Below the pieces are notes generated by a model. The model had not been told where the DNA came from. It did no database searches and saw only the letters and a program-made list of their open reading frames with translations. A stretch of DNA of 62,570 nucleotides from assembly GCA_015655415.1 (NCBI GenBank), contig JAATFB010000077.1, positions 1 to 62,570 of the forward strand, in the 5' to 3' direction. Of the stretch, positions 34,900 through 42,979 are shown in pieces. The number at the start of each line of letters is the position of its first letter. Within the stretch, counting starts at the first letter, position 1. The translations under genes were made by a program, and so were the position numbers. Source of the stretch: Actinomycetales bacterium (GTDB lineage Bacteria; Actinomycetota; Actinomycetes; Actinomycetales; Microbacteriaceae).

Positions 34900-34920
34900 A
34901 TTGAGTCGAGCGCTATCAAC
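34900..34920 (-). promoter_or_regulatory. HAIR-like HspR operator upstream of the Clp unfoldase gene
   Basis: ATTGAGT (34900-34906), a 7-bp spacer, then TATCAAC (34914-34920). The HAIR consensus is CTTGAGT-N7-ACTCAAG: the left arm fits in six of seven positions and the right keeps TCAA. It lies 20 bp before the start codon. Together with the hsp20 site this points to a common heat-shock repressor. Confidence 0.45.
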
Positions 34921-35131
34921 TTCAACATCTACCAGGAACTGGTATTCCCCGCACGCGCCGCGCGCGGCGACAGCCGGCGGCCGCACAGGAGAACCCGACG
35001 CACTTCCACCTCCCGGTCCCTGCCGCCTCCGGCGACACGGGCGGGACGCCCGATACTGTGAACGCAGCATCTGATTCGGCAGCGGCACGACTGAGCCGGC
35101 CGGAGAGCGCCGGTCGGAGAGTGGAGGACCG

Positions 35132-35533
35132 ATGAGCGCAGCAGCCCGCCGCCCCCTGGGCGTCACCCTGATCGCCGTGCTCGCGTGGCTGGAGGGCGCG
35201 CTCAACATCGTCGCCGGGGCCCTCCTCCTCGTGCTCCAGCATGAGCCGGGGGTGCGGGACGCGTGGTCCGACCCTGCGGCTCTCATCACGTCGGCGATCC
35301 TCACGATCCTGTTCGGGCTGGTCGTGGTGCTGGTCGCCGGCGGTCTGCTGCGCGGCTCCAACGGGGCCCGCATCGTGGTCACCGTGGTGGAGGTGCTCGC
35401 CATCGCGGGCGACGCCTTCACCGCATGGGCCTTCCCGGCACAGTTCGCCTGGTCGGCGATCGGCGCCCTGGTGTCGCTGATCGTCATCATCCTGCTGTGG
35501 ACGGGGCGGGCCTCGGACTTCTTCCGCTCGTAG
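35132..35533 (+). CDS. Four-helix integral membrane protein
   Basis: 133 residues. Hydrophobic segments: LGVTLIAVLAWLEGALNIVA, ITSAILTILFGLVVVLVAGG, IVVTVVEVLAIAGDAFTAWA and SAIGALVSLIVIILLW. I do not recognise a functional family; it resembles small actinobacterial DUF-type membrane proteins. The ATG at 35132 follows GTGGAGGACCG. It lies upstream of the LigD polymerase genes but 175 bp away, so probably independent. Confidence 0.78.
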   Translation: MSAAARRPLGVTLIAVLAWLEGALNIVAGALLLVLQHEPGVRDAWSDPAALITSAILTILFGLVVVLVAGGLLRGSNGARIVVTVVEVLAIAGDAFTAWAFPAQFAWSAIGALVSLIVIILLWTGRASDFFRS

Positions 35534-35707
35534 CCGGATCCGCACCCGTCCAGCGCCGTGTCGGGCCGATCACGCCGGGCGCGCACGACGGCATCGGCGC
35601 AAGGGGGAGACGCGAGCGGATGCCCACGGTACCGTGGGCGCACAGGACCCCGCTGGTCCGAACGCGCCGCCGGCGAGCAGGGCCCGCTGCGAAGAAGGAG
35701 AACAGCC

Positions 35708-35968
35708 ATGTCCGTCGTCCTCGACCCCCGCCTCACCCACCGCGACACCGCCCGCAAGGCGAACGACATGGAGCACCGGCCGGGCGGGTCGAGCGCTGTG
35801 TCCCTGAGCGGAGGCGATGCGACCGCGCCTCGCGGCCACTGGGACGCCCTGTCCGACGGCGCGACCGTGGCGCCGTCGCAGGACCGGGCGCCGTGGCGCG
35901 ACTGGTTCGGCATGCTCATCGACCGGTTCCGCATCGGCCGGATGGTCGACATCTCCGGACGCGGGTGA
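35708..35968 (+). CDS. Small hypothetical protein co-translated with LigD polymerase
   Basis: 86 residues with no recognised domain. It contains many polar and charged residues (DPRLTHRDTARKANDMEH) and ends WFGMLIDRFRIGRMVDISGRG. AAGGAGAACAGCC precedes the ATG at 35708, a strong ribosome-binding site. Its TGA overlaps the GTG start of the polymerase gene, so it is translated with it. Might be a partner or regulator of the polymerase. Confidence 0.6.
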   Translation: MSVVLDPRLTHRDTARKANDMEHRPGGSSAVSLSGGDATAPRGHWDALSDGATVAPSQDRAPWRDWFGMLIDRFRIGRMVDISGRG

Positions 35969-37008
35969 CGCGCGTGGCGGACGAGACCTTGCTCGAGGTG
36001 GACGGGCCGCACGGGCCGCGCTCGGTGCGCATCAGCCATCCGGGGCGCGTCGTGTTCCCGGAGGCGGGCATCACCAAGCTCCAGCTCGCGCACTACATCG
36101 TGTCGGTCGCGGAGCCGTTCCTGCGCGCCAACGGCGACCGTCCCCTCTCGTTGCAACGCTTCCGCGACACGATAGACGGCGAGCAGTTCTTCTCGAAGAA
36201 CCCGCCACGAGGTGCACCGCCCTACGTTCGCGATGTGGTGGTCGTCTACCCGAGTGCGCGATCGCATCCGCAGCTCGTGCTCGACGAACCCGCCTCGGCG
36301 GTGTGGGCGGTGCAGATGGGCACGGTGGTGTTCCATCCGTGGGCCTCGCGCGCCGAGAACCCCGACAACCCCGACCAGCTCCGCATCGACCTCGATCCGC
36401 AGCCGGGAACCGACTTCGACGACGCGGTGCCCGCGGCCATCGAGCTTCGCGCCGTGCTCGCCGCAGCCGGCCTGGAGTCCTACGTGAAGACGTCCGGCAA
36501 CCGCGGTCTGCACGTCTTCGCGCCGATCCGTCCGGAGCACGAGTTCCTCGACGTGCGGCACGCCGTCATCGCGGCCGCCCGCGAGCTGGAACGTCGCATG
36601 CCGGAGGCCGTCACCACCGCGTGGTGGAAGGAGCAGCGCGGTGAGAGGGTCTTCCTCGATTACAACCAGGCGAACCGCGACCGCACCATGGCCGGCGCCT
36701 ACAGCCCGCGTGCGCTGCCACACGCCCCCGTGTCGTGCCCGGTCACGTGGGAGGAGCTGGAATCGGTGGACCCGCGCGAGCTCACGGTGCGCACGGTGCC
36801 GCAGCGGCTGGCCGACGTCGGCGACGCCTGGGCGGACTTCGGCCGGAGGCAGGGCGGGATCCACGAGCTGCTGGCCTGGTGGCAGCGCGACCTGGACGAC
36901 GGCCTGGGGGAACTGCCGTTCCCGCCGGACTACCCCAAGATGCCCGGCGAGCCCCCGCGGGTGCAGCCGAGCAGGAAGGTCGCCGGCAACCGGAGCGCGG
37001 AGGGCTGA
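35965..37008 (+). CDS. LigD-type primase-polymerase domain protein (stand-alone)
   Basis: 347 residues, equivalent to the polymerase domain of LigD. Conserved parts: RVVFPEAGITKLQLAHYI, FFSKNPPRGAPPYVR, the catalytic DLD (142-144) in IDLDPQPGTDFDD, and KTSGNRGLHVFAPI with WWKEQRGERVFLDYNQANRD. It adds nucleotides during non-homologous end joining. It lacks ligase and nuclease domains, unlike the full LigD at 42980. The GTG at 35965 overlaps the stop of the 86-codon ORF. Convergent with the ligase gene at 37104. Confidence 0.9.
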   Translation: MTRVADETLLEVDGPHGPRSVRISHPGRVVFPEAGITKLQLAHYIVSVAEPFLRANGDRPLSLQRFRDTIDGEQFFSKNPPRGAPPYVRDVVVVYPSARSHPQLVLDEPASAVWAVQMGTVVFHPWASRAENPDNPDQLRIDLDPQPGTDFDDAVPAAIELRAVLAAAGLESYVKTSGNRGLHVFAPIRPEHEFLDVRHAVIAAARELERRMPEAVTTAWWKEQRGERVFLDYNQANRDRTMAGAYSPRALPHAPVSCPVTWEELESVDPRELTVRTVPQRLADVGDAWADFGRRQGGIHELLAWWQRDLDDGLGELPFPPDYPKMPGEPPRVQPSRKVAGNRSAEG

Positions 37009-37103
37009 GACGCCGCCACCGGATGGGGCTGTCGAGACCGGCCCCGTGATCCGTCGTGGCCGGCCTTGCCGTGCGCGAGCCGATCGCCGCGCAGACGGCC
37101 TCC

Positions 37104-38159
37104 TCAGGCGAGGACGTCCGAGAGGTCGTACGCCGCCGGCACCTCGAGCTGGTCGAACGTGCACGAGCGGGGCTCCCGATCGTCTCGCCAGCGCTCGAAC
37201 TGCACTGTGTGACGGAATCGCGCGCCCTCCAGCTGGTCGTAGCGCACCTCGACCACGCGCTCCGGTCGCAGCTTGACGAAGGACACGTCCTTGCCGGAGG
37301 AGAAGCGGCTGCGCTCGGTCTCACCGGTGACGGCGTACCCGTTCTCGTCGCGCTCCACGAGCGGCTCCAGCTCATCCACGAGTGCGACCCGCCTGGCGTC
37401 GCTGAACGCGGACGCCCCGCCGACATTGCGCAGCACGCCCCGATCGTCGTAGAGCCCGAGCAGCAGTGAGCCCACGCCGCGCCCGCTGGTGTGCACGCGA
37501 TAGCCCAGCAGCACCGTGTCGGCGGTGCGGTGGTGCTTCACCTTGAACATCGCCCGTCTCCCGGGCGCGTACGCGGTCTCCAGCGGTTTGGCGACGACGC
37601 CGTCGAGACCGGCACCCTCGAACTCGACGAGCCAGCGCCGGGCGAGACCTACGTCGCGCGTGGACTGGCTCAGATGCAGCGGATCGCTCCACCGCGCGGC
37701 GAGACCTTCGAGCGCCGCGCGTCGTTCTTGGAACGGACGGCCCATCAGGTCGTCGCCGTTCAGCGACAGCAGATCGAAGGCGATGAACATCGCCGGGGTC
37801 GTCGCAGCCAGCAGGGCGATCCTGCTGGCCGCGGGGTGGATGCGCTGTGACAGGGCGTCCCAGTCCAGCCGCTCCGATCCGGGTTCGCCCCGGCGAACCA
37901 CGATCTCGCCGTCGAGGATGCACGGCGGCAGCCGTTCGGCGAACGCCGCGACGAGCTCCGGGAAGTAGCGGGTGAGGGGCTTGGCGCCGCGGCTGCCGAT
38001 CTCCACCTCGGATCCTGCCGCTGCCGAAGCGGACACGGCGACGATGCCGCGGAAGCCGTCCCACTTCGGCTCGTACGAGAGGCCGCCCGGAACGGCATCC
38101 GGTTCGGGCACGGAGTCCACGGCGCGGGCGAGCATGGGCGCGGGAAGAGGTTCAAACAT
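37104..38159 (-). CDS. ATP-dependent DNA ligase, LigD ligase-domain type (stand-alone)
   Basis: 351 residues. The nucleotidyl Lys is in YEPKWDGFRGIV (residue 32), followed by DGEIVV, FIAFDLLSL, LDGVVAKP and the OB-fold motif near VKHHRTADTVLLGYRV. It is a LigD/LigC-type ligase for NHEJ. The ATG at 38159 is seven bases after the AlkA stop (38167), so it is the last gene of a same-strand set sigma-Ogt-AlkA-ligase. The upstream ribosome site is not obvious (GGAGG lies 13 bases off). Confidence 0.9.
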   Translation of the reverse strand: MFEPLPAPMLARAVDSVPEPDAVPGGLSYEPKWDGFRGIVAVSASAAAGSEVEIGSRGAKPLTRYFPELVAAFAERLPPCILDGEIVVRRGEPGSERLDWDALSQRIHPAASRIALLAATTPAMFIAFDLLSLNGDDLMGRPFQERRAALEGLAARWSDPLHLSQSTRDVGLARRWLVEFEGAGLDGVVAKPLETAYAPGRRAMFKVKHHRTADTVLLGYRVHTSGRGVGSLLLGLYDDRGVLRNVGGASAFSDARRVALVDELEPLVERDENGYAVTGETERSRFSSGKDVSFVKLRPERVVEVRYDQLEGARFRHTVQFERWRDDREPRSCTFDQLEVPAAYDLSDVLA

Positions 38160-38166
38160 GTCCCGA

Positions 38167-39057
38167 TCATGCCTCCAATCGCGTGCGCAGCCCAGTGGCG
38201 GCCGGCCTGCGGGCTCGATCGGCATCCGCCGTCCACAGGTGCATGGTGGCGTACGCACGCCAGGGGCGCCACCGCTCGCCTCGCCGCAGGGCCTCGGCGG
38301 CGGTCGCGCCGTCGAGAGCGCGCCGCAGCACGAGGTCGCCGACGGGGAACGCGTCCGGGTCGTGTAGAGCGCGCAGCGAGAGGTAGTCCGTCGTCCATGG
38401 TCCGATCCCCGGGACAGCCAGAAGCGCGGCGCGCACCTCGGCACCGTCGCAGCCGCGCTCGAGCCGGAGCCCCGAGGCGAACGCCTCGGCGAGCGCCATC
38501 ACGGTCCGCGCCCGAGCCCGTGGAATTCCCACGGCCGCCCGAAGCTCCTCCGGCTCGGCACCGGCGACGGCGTCCGGAGTCGGAAAGGCCGTCAGGCCGT
38601 GCGCCGCCGTACCGTACGCGGCCGCGAGCCGACCGGTGAACGTGCGGCAGGCCGCGATCGACACCTGTTGCCCGAGCACCGTCTGCACGGCCGCCTCGAA
38701 CGCGTCCGGATGCCCGATCACCCGCACCGCGGGCCGCTTCCGGACCAGCGGAGCAAGCGTGGCGTCATGCCCGAGCGCCTCGGCGACCGCATCGACGTCG
38801 GTGTCGAGGTCGAACCACTCGCGCACGAGCTCGACGGTGTCGTCGTCCGTGGCGCCGACGACCTGCACCCCGTCTTCGCGCAGCACCGCCGTGACGAGGG
38901 CGGGACCGGACGAGGTGGTCAGGAGCCGCGTCACGGTGCCCGCGTCCTCGTCAACGCGTTCCACCCCCGGCACGCTGTGGGCGGCGAGCGATCGAAGCAC
39001 GACCTCGCGCTCCAGTCTGCCGGCCAGGAACACGTCGTCGCCCGGTCTCGCCGTCAC
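38167..39057 (-). CDS. alkA: DNA-3-methyladenine glycosylase II (AlkA)
   Basis: 296 residues. AlkA N-terminal domain, then the helix-hairpin-helix PGIGPWTTDYLSL (near residue 200) and the catalytic Asp in DAFPVGDLVLRRAL. It removes alkylated purines from DNA. The GTG at 39057 overlaps the ogt stop (GTGA) and its stop is close to the ligase gene. Confidence 0.9.
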   Translation of the reverse strand: MTARPGDDVFLAGRLEREVVLRSLAAHSVPGVERVDEDAGTVTRLLTTSSGPALVTAVLREDGVQVVGATDDDTVELVREWFDLDTDVDAVAEALGHDATLAPLVRKRPAVRVIGHPDAFEAAVQTVLGQQVSIAACRTFTGRLAAAYGTAAHGLTAFPTPDAVAGAEPEELRAAVGIPRARARTVMALAEAFASGLRLERGCDGAEVRAALLAVPGIGPWTTDYLSLRALHDPDAFPVGDLVLRRALDGATAAEALRRGERWRPWRAYATMHLWTADADRARRPAATGLRTRLEA

Positions 39058-39638
39058 GCCGACTCGAGACGCAGCAGCGCGCGCTTCGCGTCGAGGCCCC
39101 CGGCGTAGCCGCCGAGCGAGCCGTCGCCGCGCAGCACGCGGTGGCAGGGCACGACCACGGGCAGCGGATTCGTCGCGCACGCCGTCCCCACTGCGCGGAA
39201 GGCGCGGGGCCGGCCGGCGGCATGCGCCAGTTCCGCATAGCTGGTGGTGTGGCCGTAGCCGATGCCGGGCAGCAGACGCTGCACCTCGCCGCGGAATCCG
39301 CCGGTGAGCCTGAAGTCCAGCGGCAGGTCGAAGGAGGTGCGGCGCCGGTCGAAGTACTCGTCCAGCTCGAGCGCGGCCCGTTCCAGCCGCCCGGGCGCCT
39401 CCAGCACGCGGGGACTCACACGATCGGCGAGGCTCTGGAGCACCGTGTCGAAGTCCTGGAGCTCGAAGGCGATCCGCACGATGCCGCGCTCGGTCGCGGC
39501 GACGAGCAGCCTGCCGACGGGGCTGTCGACGATGCGGTACGCCACGTCAAGCAGCCCGCGCTCGGCCGCGGCCCGTTCCAAGCCGGCGTGGAGCCCACGC
39601 AGGTGCTCGGGCCGGCCCGTCGTCGTGTGATCGGTCAT
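39054..39638 (-). CDS. ogt: Methylated-DNA-protein-cysteine methyltransferase (Ogt)
   Basis: 194 residues. The active site PCHRV places the acceptor Cys at 165; preceding residues VGTACATNPLPVVV and following GDGSLGGYAGGL agree with the family. It transfers O6-alkyl groups from guanine to itself. The ATG at 39638 starts three bases after the sigma factor stop, and its own stop overlaps alkA. Confidence 0.93.
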   Translation of the reverse strand: MTDHTTTGRPEHLRGLHAGLERAAAERGLLDVAYRIVDSPVGRLLVAATERGIVRIAFELQDFDTVLQSLADRVSPRVLEAPGRLERAALELDEYFDRRRTSFDLPLDFRLTGGFRGEVQRLLPGIGYGHTTSYAELAHAAGRPRAFRAVGTACATNPLPVVVPCHRVLRGDGSLGGYAGGLDAKRALLRLESA

Positions 39639-39641
39639 CGC

Positions 39642-40178
39642 TCACGCTCCCATCGTGCGGCGCAGCGTGCGGATGCCATCCGCCGCCGCACGCCGCACGG
39701 CCTCGGTGCTGCCTCCGATGATGTCCGCGACCTCCCGGTACCGGAGGCCGCCCAGGTAGTGGTAGGTCACGGCCTTCCGCTGTCGCTCCGGCAGTGCGGA
39801 CACGGCCCGGACCACCCGGTCGGCGTCGTCCTGCGCCTCGAACTCCGCTTCAGGGACGCCGAGGGTGCTCGGACGCTCGGGCATCCGCTCGGTGACGGTG
39901 CCGTGTCGTGCTCGCGCCCGCAGCAGATCGATGCACGTGCGGCGCGCGATGGTGACCAGCCACGCCTCGACGTTGGCGTCGACGGGCAGGCCCGGGTAGG
40001 CCCCCAGCGCCTTCAGGAAGGTCTCCGACCACGCGTCGTCGGCGTCGTGCGCCGCGAGCACCGACCGGCACACTCGAAGCACAACCGGCCCGTGCTCGCG
40101 CACGATCGTCTCGAACGGCAGGAGCATCATCACACGGTAGACGCCGCGGGCGACGGGAACGTGAGATGGCCCGGGCAC
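39642..40178 (-). CDS. ECF sigma factor of the alkylation-repair operon
   Basis: 178 residues. Region 2: AHDADDAWSETFLKALGAYPGL and EAWLVTIARRTCIDLLRAR; region 4: LPERQRKAVTYHYLGGLRYREVAD with GSTEAVRRAAADGIRTLRR. No anti-sigma gene is adjacent. The GTG at 40178 follows GGGAGGAGGGAGC. It leads the Ogt-AlkA-ligase operon with 3-bp or overlapping junctions, so it probably induces the repair genes, perhaps by autoregulation; the signal is unknown. Confidence 0.9.
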   Translation of the reverse strand: MPGPSHVPVARGVYRVMMLLPFETIVREHGPVVLRVCRSVLAAHDADDAWSETFLKALGAYPGLPVDANVEAWLVTIARRTCIDLLRARARHGTVTERMPERPSTLGVPEAEFEAQDDADRVVRAVSALPERQRKAVTYHYLGGLRYREVADIIGGSTEAVRRAAADGIRTLRRTMGA

Positions 40179-40227
40179 GCGGATGCTCCCTCCTCCCGGG
40201 CACCGCCTCCGGGCGTAGGCATGCCGC

Positions 40228-41253
40228 TCAGTCCAGCAGCTCGCGCACCCTAGGGATCACCTTCGTGGCGTACAGCTCGATGGAGTGCATCAGCAGATCG
40301 TGCGGCATCGGCCCGTTCGCGTACTTGAGGTCGAACCTGTCGACGCCCAGCACGCGGACCGCGTCGGCGATCCGCGTCGCGACCGTCTCGGGAGACCCGA
40401 CGTACAACGAGCCGTGGCGCACCTCGCTGACGTAGCGCTCCCTGCTCTGCGGTGCCCATCCCCGCTCGGCCCCGATGCGGTCGTTCATCGCCTTGTGGTA
40501 CGGGTAGAGCTGCTCCATGGCGAGCTCGTCGGTGTCGGCGACGTGACCGGGCGAGTGCATGGCCAGGGGCATCGGCCCTCGACCCATCTGCTCCTGAGCG
40601 CGCCTGTACAGATCGACGTAGGGCGCGAACCGGCCCGGGTTGCCGCCGATGATCGCCAGCGCCATCGGAATGCCGAACCGCACCGATCTGATGACGCTCT
40701 CCGGGCTGCCGCCCACTCCGATCCAGGCCTTGAGCCCGCCGGACTCGGTGCGGGGATACACCTGCTGGTCGCTCAGGCCCGCTCGCACGGTGCCCGACCA
40801 GGTGACCGGCGCCTCCTCGAGCAGCAGGCTGAACAGCTCCAGCTTCTCCTCGAACAACGTCTCGTACTGTGACAGCTCATAGCCGAAGAGCGGGAACGAC
40901 TCGGTGAACGATCCACGACCCACCGTGACCTCGGCGCGCCCGTTCGAGATCGCGTCGAGGGTGGCGAACCGTTCGTACACGCGCACGGGGTCGTCGGAGC
41001 TGAGCACAGTCACCGCGGTGCCCACCGTGATGTTCCTCGTGCGCGCCGCGATCGCCGACAGCACGATGTCCGGTGCGCTCACGGCGAAATCCGCGCGGTG
41101 GTGCTCGCCGATTCCGAAGGCGTCCACGCCGAGCTCATCGGCGAGCACCGCCTCCTCGACGACGTCGCGGATCGTCTGCGCGGCGTCTCCCTGGCGACCG
41201 TCGTCGGTCAGCGCCACATCCCCGAACGTGTCCAGTCCGAACTGCAGGGTCAT
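40228..41253 (-). CDS. LLM-class flavin-dependent oxidoreductase (luciferase-like)
   Basis: 341 residues. The luciferase-like barrel is recognisable: FGLDTFGDV, GIGEHHRADFAVSAPD, NITVGTAVTVLSSDDPVRVYE, and VGRGSFTESFPLFG; C-terminal VGSPETVATRIAD. These use FMNH2 or F420. Typical members are called CE1758-type. The ATG at 41253 follows GGGAGGCCGGG. It starts the minus-strand side of a divergent pair with the YihY gene. Confidence 0.9.
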   Translation of the reverse strand: MTLQFGLDTFGDVALTDDGRQGDAAQTIRDVVEEAVLADELGVDAFGIGEHHRADFAVSAPDIVLSAIAARTRNITVGTAVTVLSSDDPVRVYERFATLDAISNGRAEVTVGRGSFTESFPLFGYELSQYETLFEEKLELFSLLLEEAPVTWSGTVRAGLSDQQVYPRTESGGLKAWIGVGGSPESVIRSVRFGIPMALAIIGGNPGRFAPYVDLYRRAQEQMGRGPMPLAMHSPGHVADTDELAMEQLYPYHKAMNDRIGAERGWAPQSRERYVSEVRHGSLYVGSPETVATRIADAVRVLGVDRFDLKYANGPMPHDLLMHSIELYATKVIPRVRELLD

Positions 41254-41366
41254 CCCGGCCTCCCGCCGTCTATGCATACGCATGCACGTAACAGCATCCG
41301 TTGGCCCGTCATTCCCTGGGATGCAAGGGGTGGGCCGCATGGATCGGCTCGCGTACCGTGAAGTGC

Positions 41367-42527
41367 ATGGATGCTCTCGAATTGGCGAAGAAGCACAGTG
41401 CGCGCGCCACGAAGCGGTCCGACAAGCTGATCGGCTCTCGGCGGGACGACTCGGCGCATGCCCCGTCACGGGACGAGGCGAAGCTGCGGGCGCGCGAGGA
41501 GAAGGCCGCGGCATCCGCGCGATACGGGCGCATGCCATGGGGCTACGTCATCGCTCGCACGATGCGGGAGTACGGTCGCGACGGGGGCTCGGACCTCGCC
41601 GCCGGTCTGACCTACTTCTCGGTGCTTTCCGCCCTGCCGGCGCTCCTGGCGCTCGTGTCGGTGCTCGGCCTCGTGGGAGCAGGGAGCGCGGGATCGAGAG
41701 CGCTGGTGGACGTGGTCGACGCGGTGGCGCCCGCTCAGGTGCGGCCGATCCTCTCGGATCTCATCGCCGAGCTCACCTCCTCGTCCGCTGCGGGGATCGG
41801 CCTCGTGGTCGGCATCGTCGGCGCCGTGTGGTCGGCATCCGGATACGTCGGGGCCTTCACACGCGCCGTCAACCGCATCTATGGGGTGCGCGAGGGCCGC
41901 TCCACGGTGGTGCTGCGATCGCAGCAGGTTCTCATCACGGTCATCGTGCTCGTGCTCGCCGTGCTCGTGGTGCTCTCGCTCGTGCTGAGCGGGCCCTTCG
42001 CACGCGCCGTCTGCGAGGCGGTCGGCGTGGGAGACGCGGTCTTCGCCACGTGGGAGGTCGTGAAGTGGCCGTTGATCCTGGTCGCCGTCGTCGTCGCCGT
42101 CGGCGTGCTCTTCTTCGGCACGCCGAACGTGCGCGGCCAGCGTTTCCGCTATGTCGCCCTCGGGGCCGCGGTGGCGGTGGTGATCATGGTGCTCGGCTCT
42201 CTGCTCTTCGGGTTCTACGTCTCGCACTTCAGCAGCTACAACCGGGTCTACGGGGCCGTCGGGGGTCTGCTCGTCGCACTGCTGTGGGTGTGGCTGGCCA
42301 ACCTCGCGCTGGTGATCGGCGCTGAGTTCGGCTCGGAGCTGGAACGCGGCCACGAGCTCTCGCTCGGACGGACCGCCGAGAGGCGCGTGCTGCTCCGGGT
42401 GCGAGGAGACGCCGCGTCGGCCAAGGCGGCCCAGAAGCTGCGTGCCGATGAGCGCATCGGCGCCGCGATCCGCTCCGCCGTCGCCGAGCACGTGGATTCC
42501 CGTCGCGAGCACGTCGCGCAGGGATAG
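41367..42527 (+). CDS. YihY/BrkB-family integral membrane protein
   Basis: 386 residues. A charged N-terminal ~55 residues lead into about six membrane helices; AAGLTYFSVLSALPALLALVSVLGL, SASGYVGAFTRAVNRIYGV and YGAVGGLLVALLWVWLANLALVIGAEF are family landmarks. The C-terminal tail is hydrophilic. It was once called RNase BN but is now considered a transporter-like protein of unknown role. The ATG at 41367 begins the charged region. Confidence 0.9.
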   Translation: MDALELAKKHSARATKRSDKLIGSRRDDSAHAPSRDEAKLRAREEKAAASARYGRMPWGYVIARTMREYGRDGGSDLAAGLTYFSVLSALPALLALVSVLGLVGAGSAGSRALVDVVDAVAPAQVRPILSDLIAELTSSSAAGIGLVVGIVGAVWSASGYVGAFTRAVNRIYGVREGRSTVVLRSQQVLITVIVLVLAVLVVLSLVLSGPFARAVCEAVGVGDAVFATWEVVKWPLILVAVVVAVGVLFFGTPNVRGQRFRYVALGAAVAVVIMVLGSLLFGFYVSHFSSYNRVYGAVGGLLVALLWVWLANLALVIGAEFGSELERGHELSLGRTAERRVLLRVRGDAASAKAAQKLRADERIGAAIRSAVAEHVDSRREHVAQG

Positions 42528-42640
42528 CCTGACGGGCGTGCCCGGCGCGACGTTCGCGCGGCGCTCGATCCGGGACGACCCCGCCGCCGGACGGACGCCG
42601 CGACAAGACGGATACCGGCACAGGAGGAAGGGAGAGGACG

Positions 42641-42955
42641 ATGATCGCGTCTATCCGCGACAACGACGACGTGCGTTTCGAGCACCGCGGTGCAGGCTAC
42701 CTGATCCACCGGCTGACACCGCAAGACTGGGTCATCAGATCCGATGACGGACGCACCGTGGGCTCGCTCACGGTCACGGCCCAGGAGGGCGAGGAGCACG
42801 AGCCGGTCTACGGCGGCATCGTCGCGGGCGGCAACGACACCGAGTACGAAGGCTCGGACTGGGAGTCCATAGTGCGAGCTCTGGTCAACGAGTCGCTCGA
42901 GGCGGACGAGCACGGCGGCACGACGGCCACCACGCCGACACCGCCGCGTCCCTGA
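42641..42955 (+). CDS. Small hypothetical acidic protein
   Basis: 104 residues. The core (AGYLIHRLTPQDWVIRSDDG, SLTVTAQEGEEHEPVYGG, DWESIVRALVNESLE) looks like a small globular domain; a Thr/Pro tail follows. I recognise no family. GGAAGGGAGAGGACG precedes the ATG at 42641, a strong ribosome-binding site. It converges with the LigD gene. Confidence 0.65.
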   Translation: MIASIRDNDDVRFEHRGAGYLIHRLTPQDWVIRSDDGRTVGSLTVTAQEGEEHEPVYGGIVAGGNDTEYEGSDWESIVRALVNESLEADEHGGTTATTPTPPRP

Positions 42956-42979
42956 CGCGGCCGGCACGGCGCACCCTGG

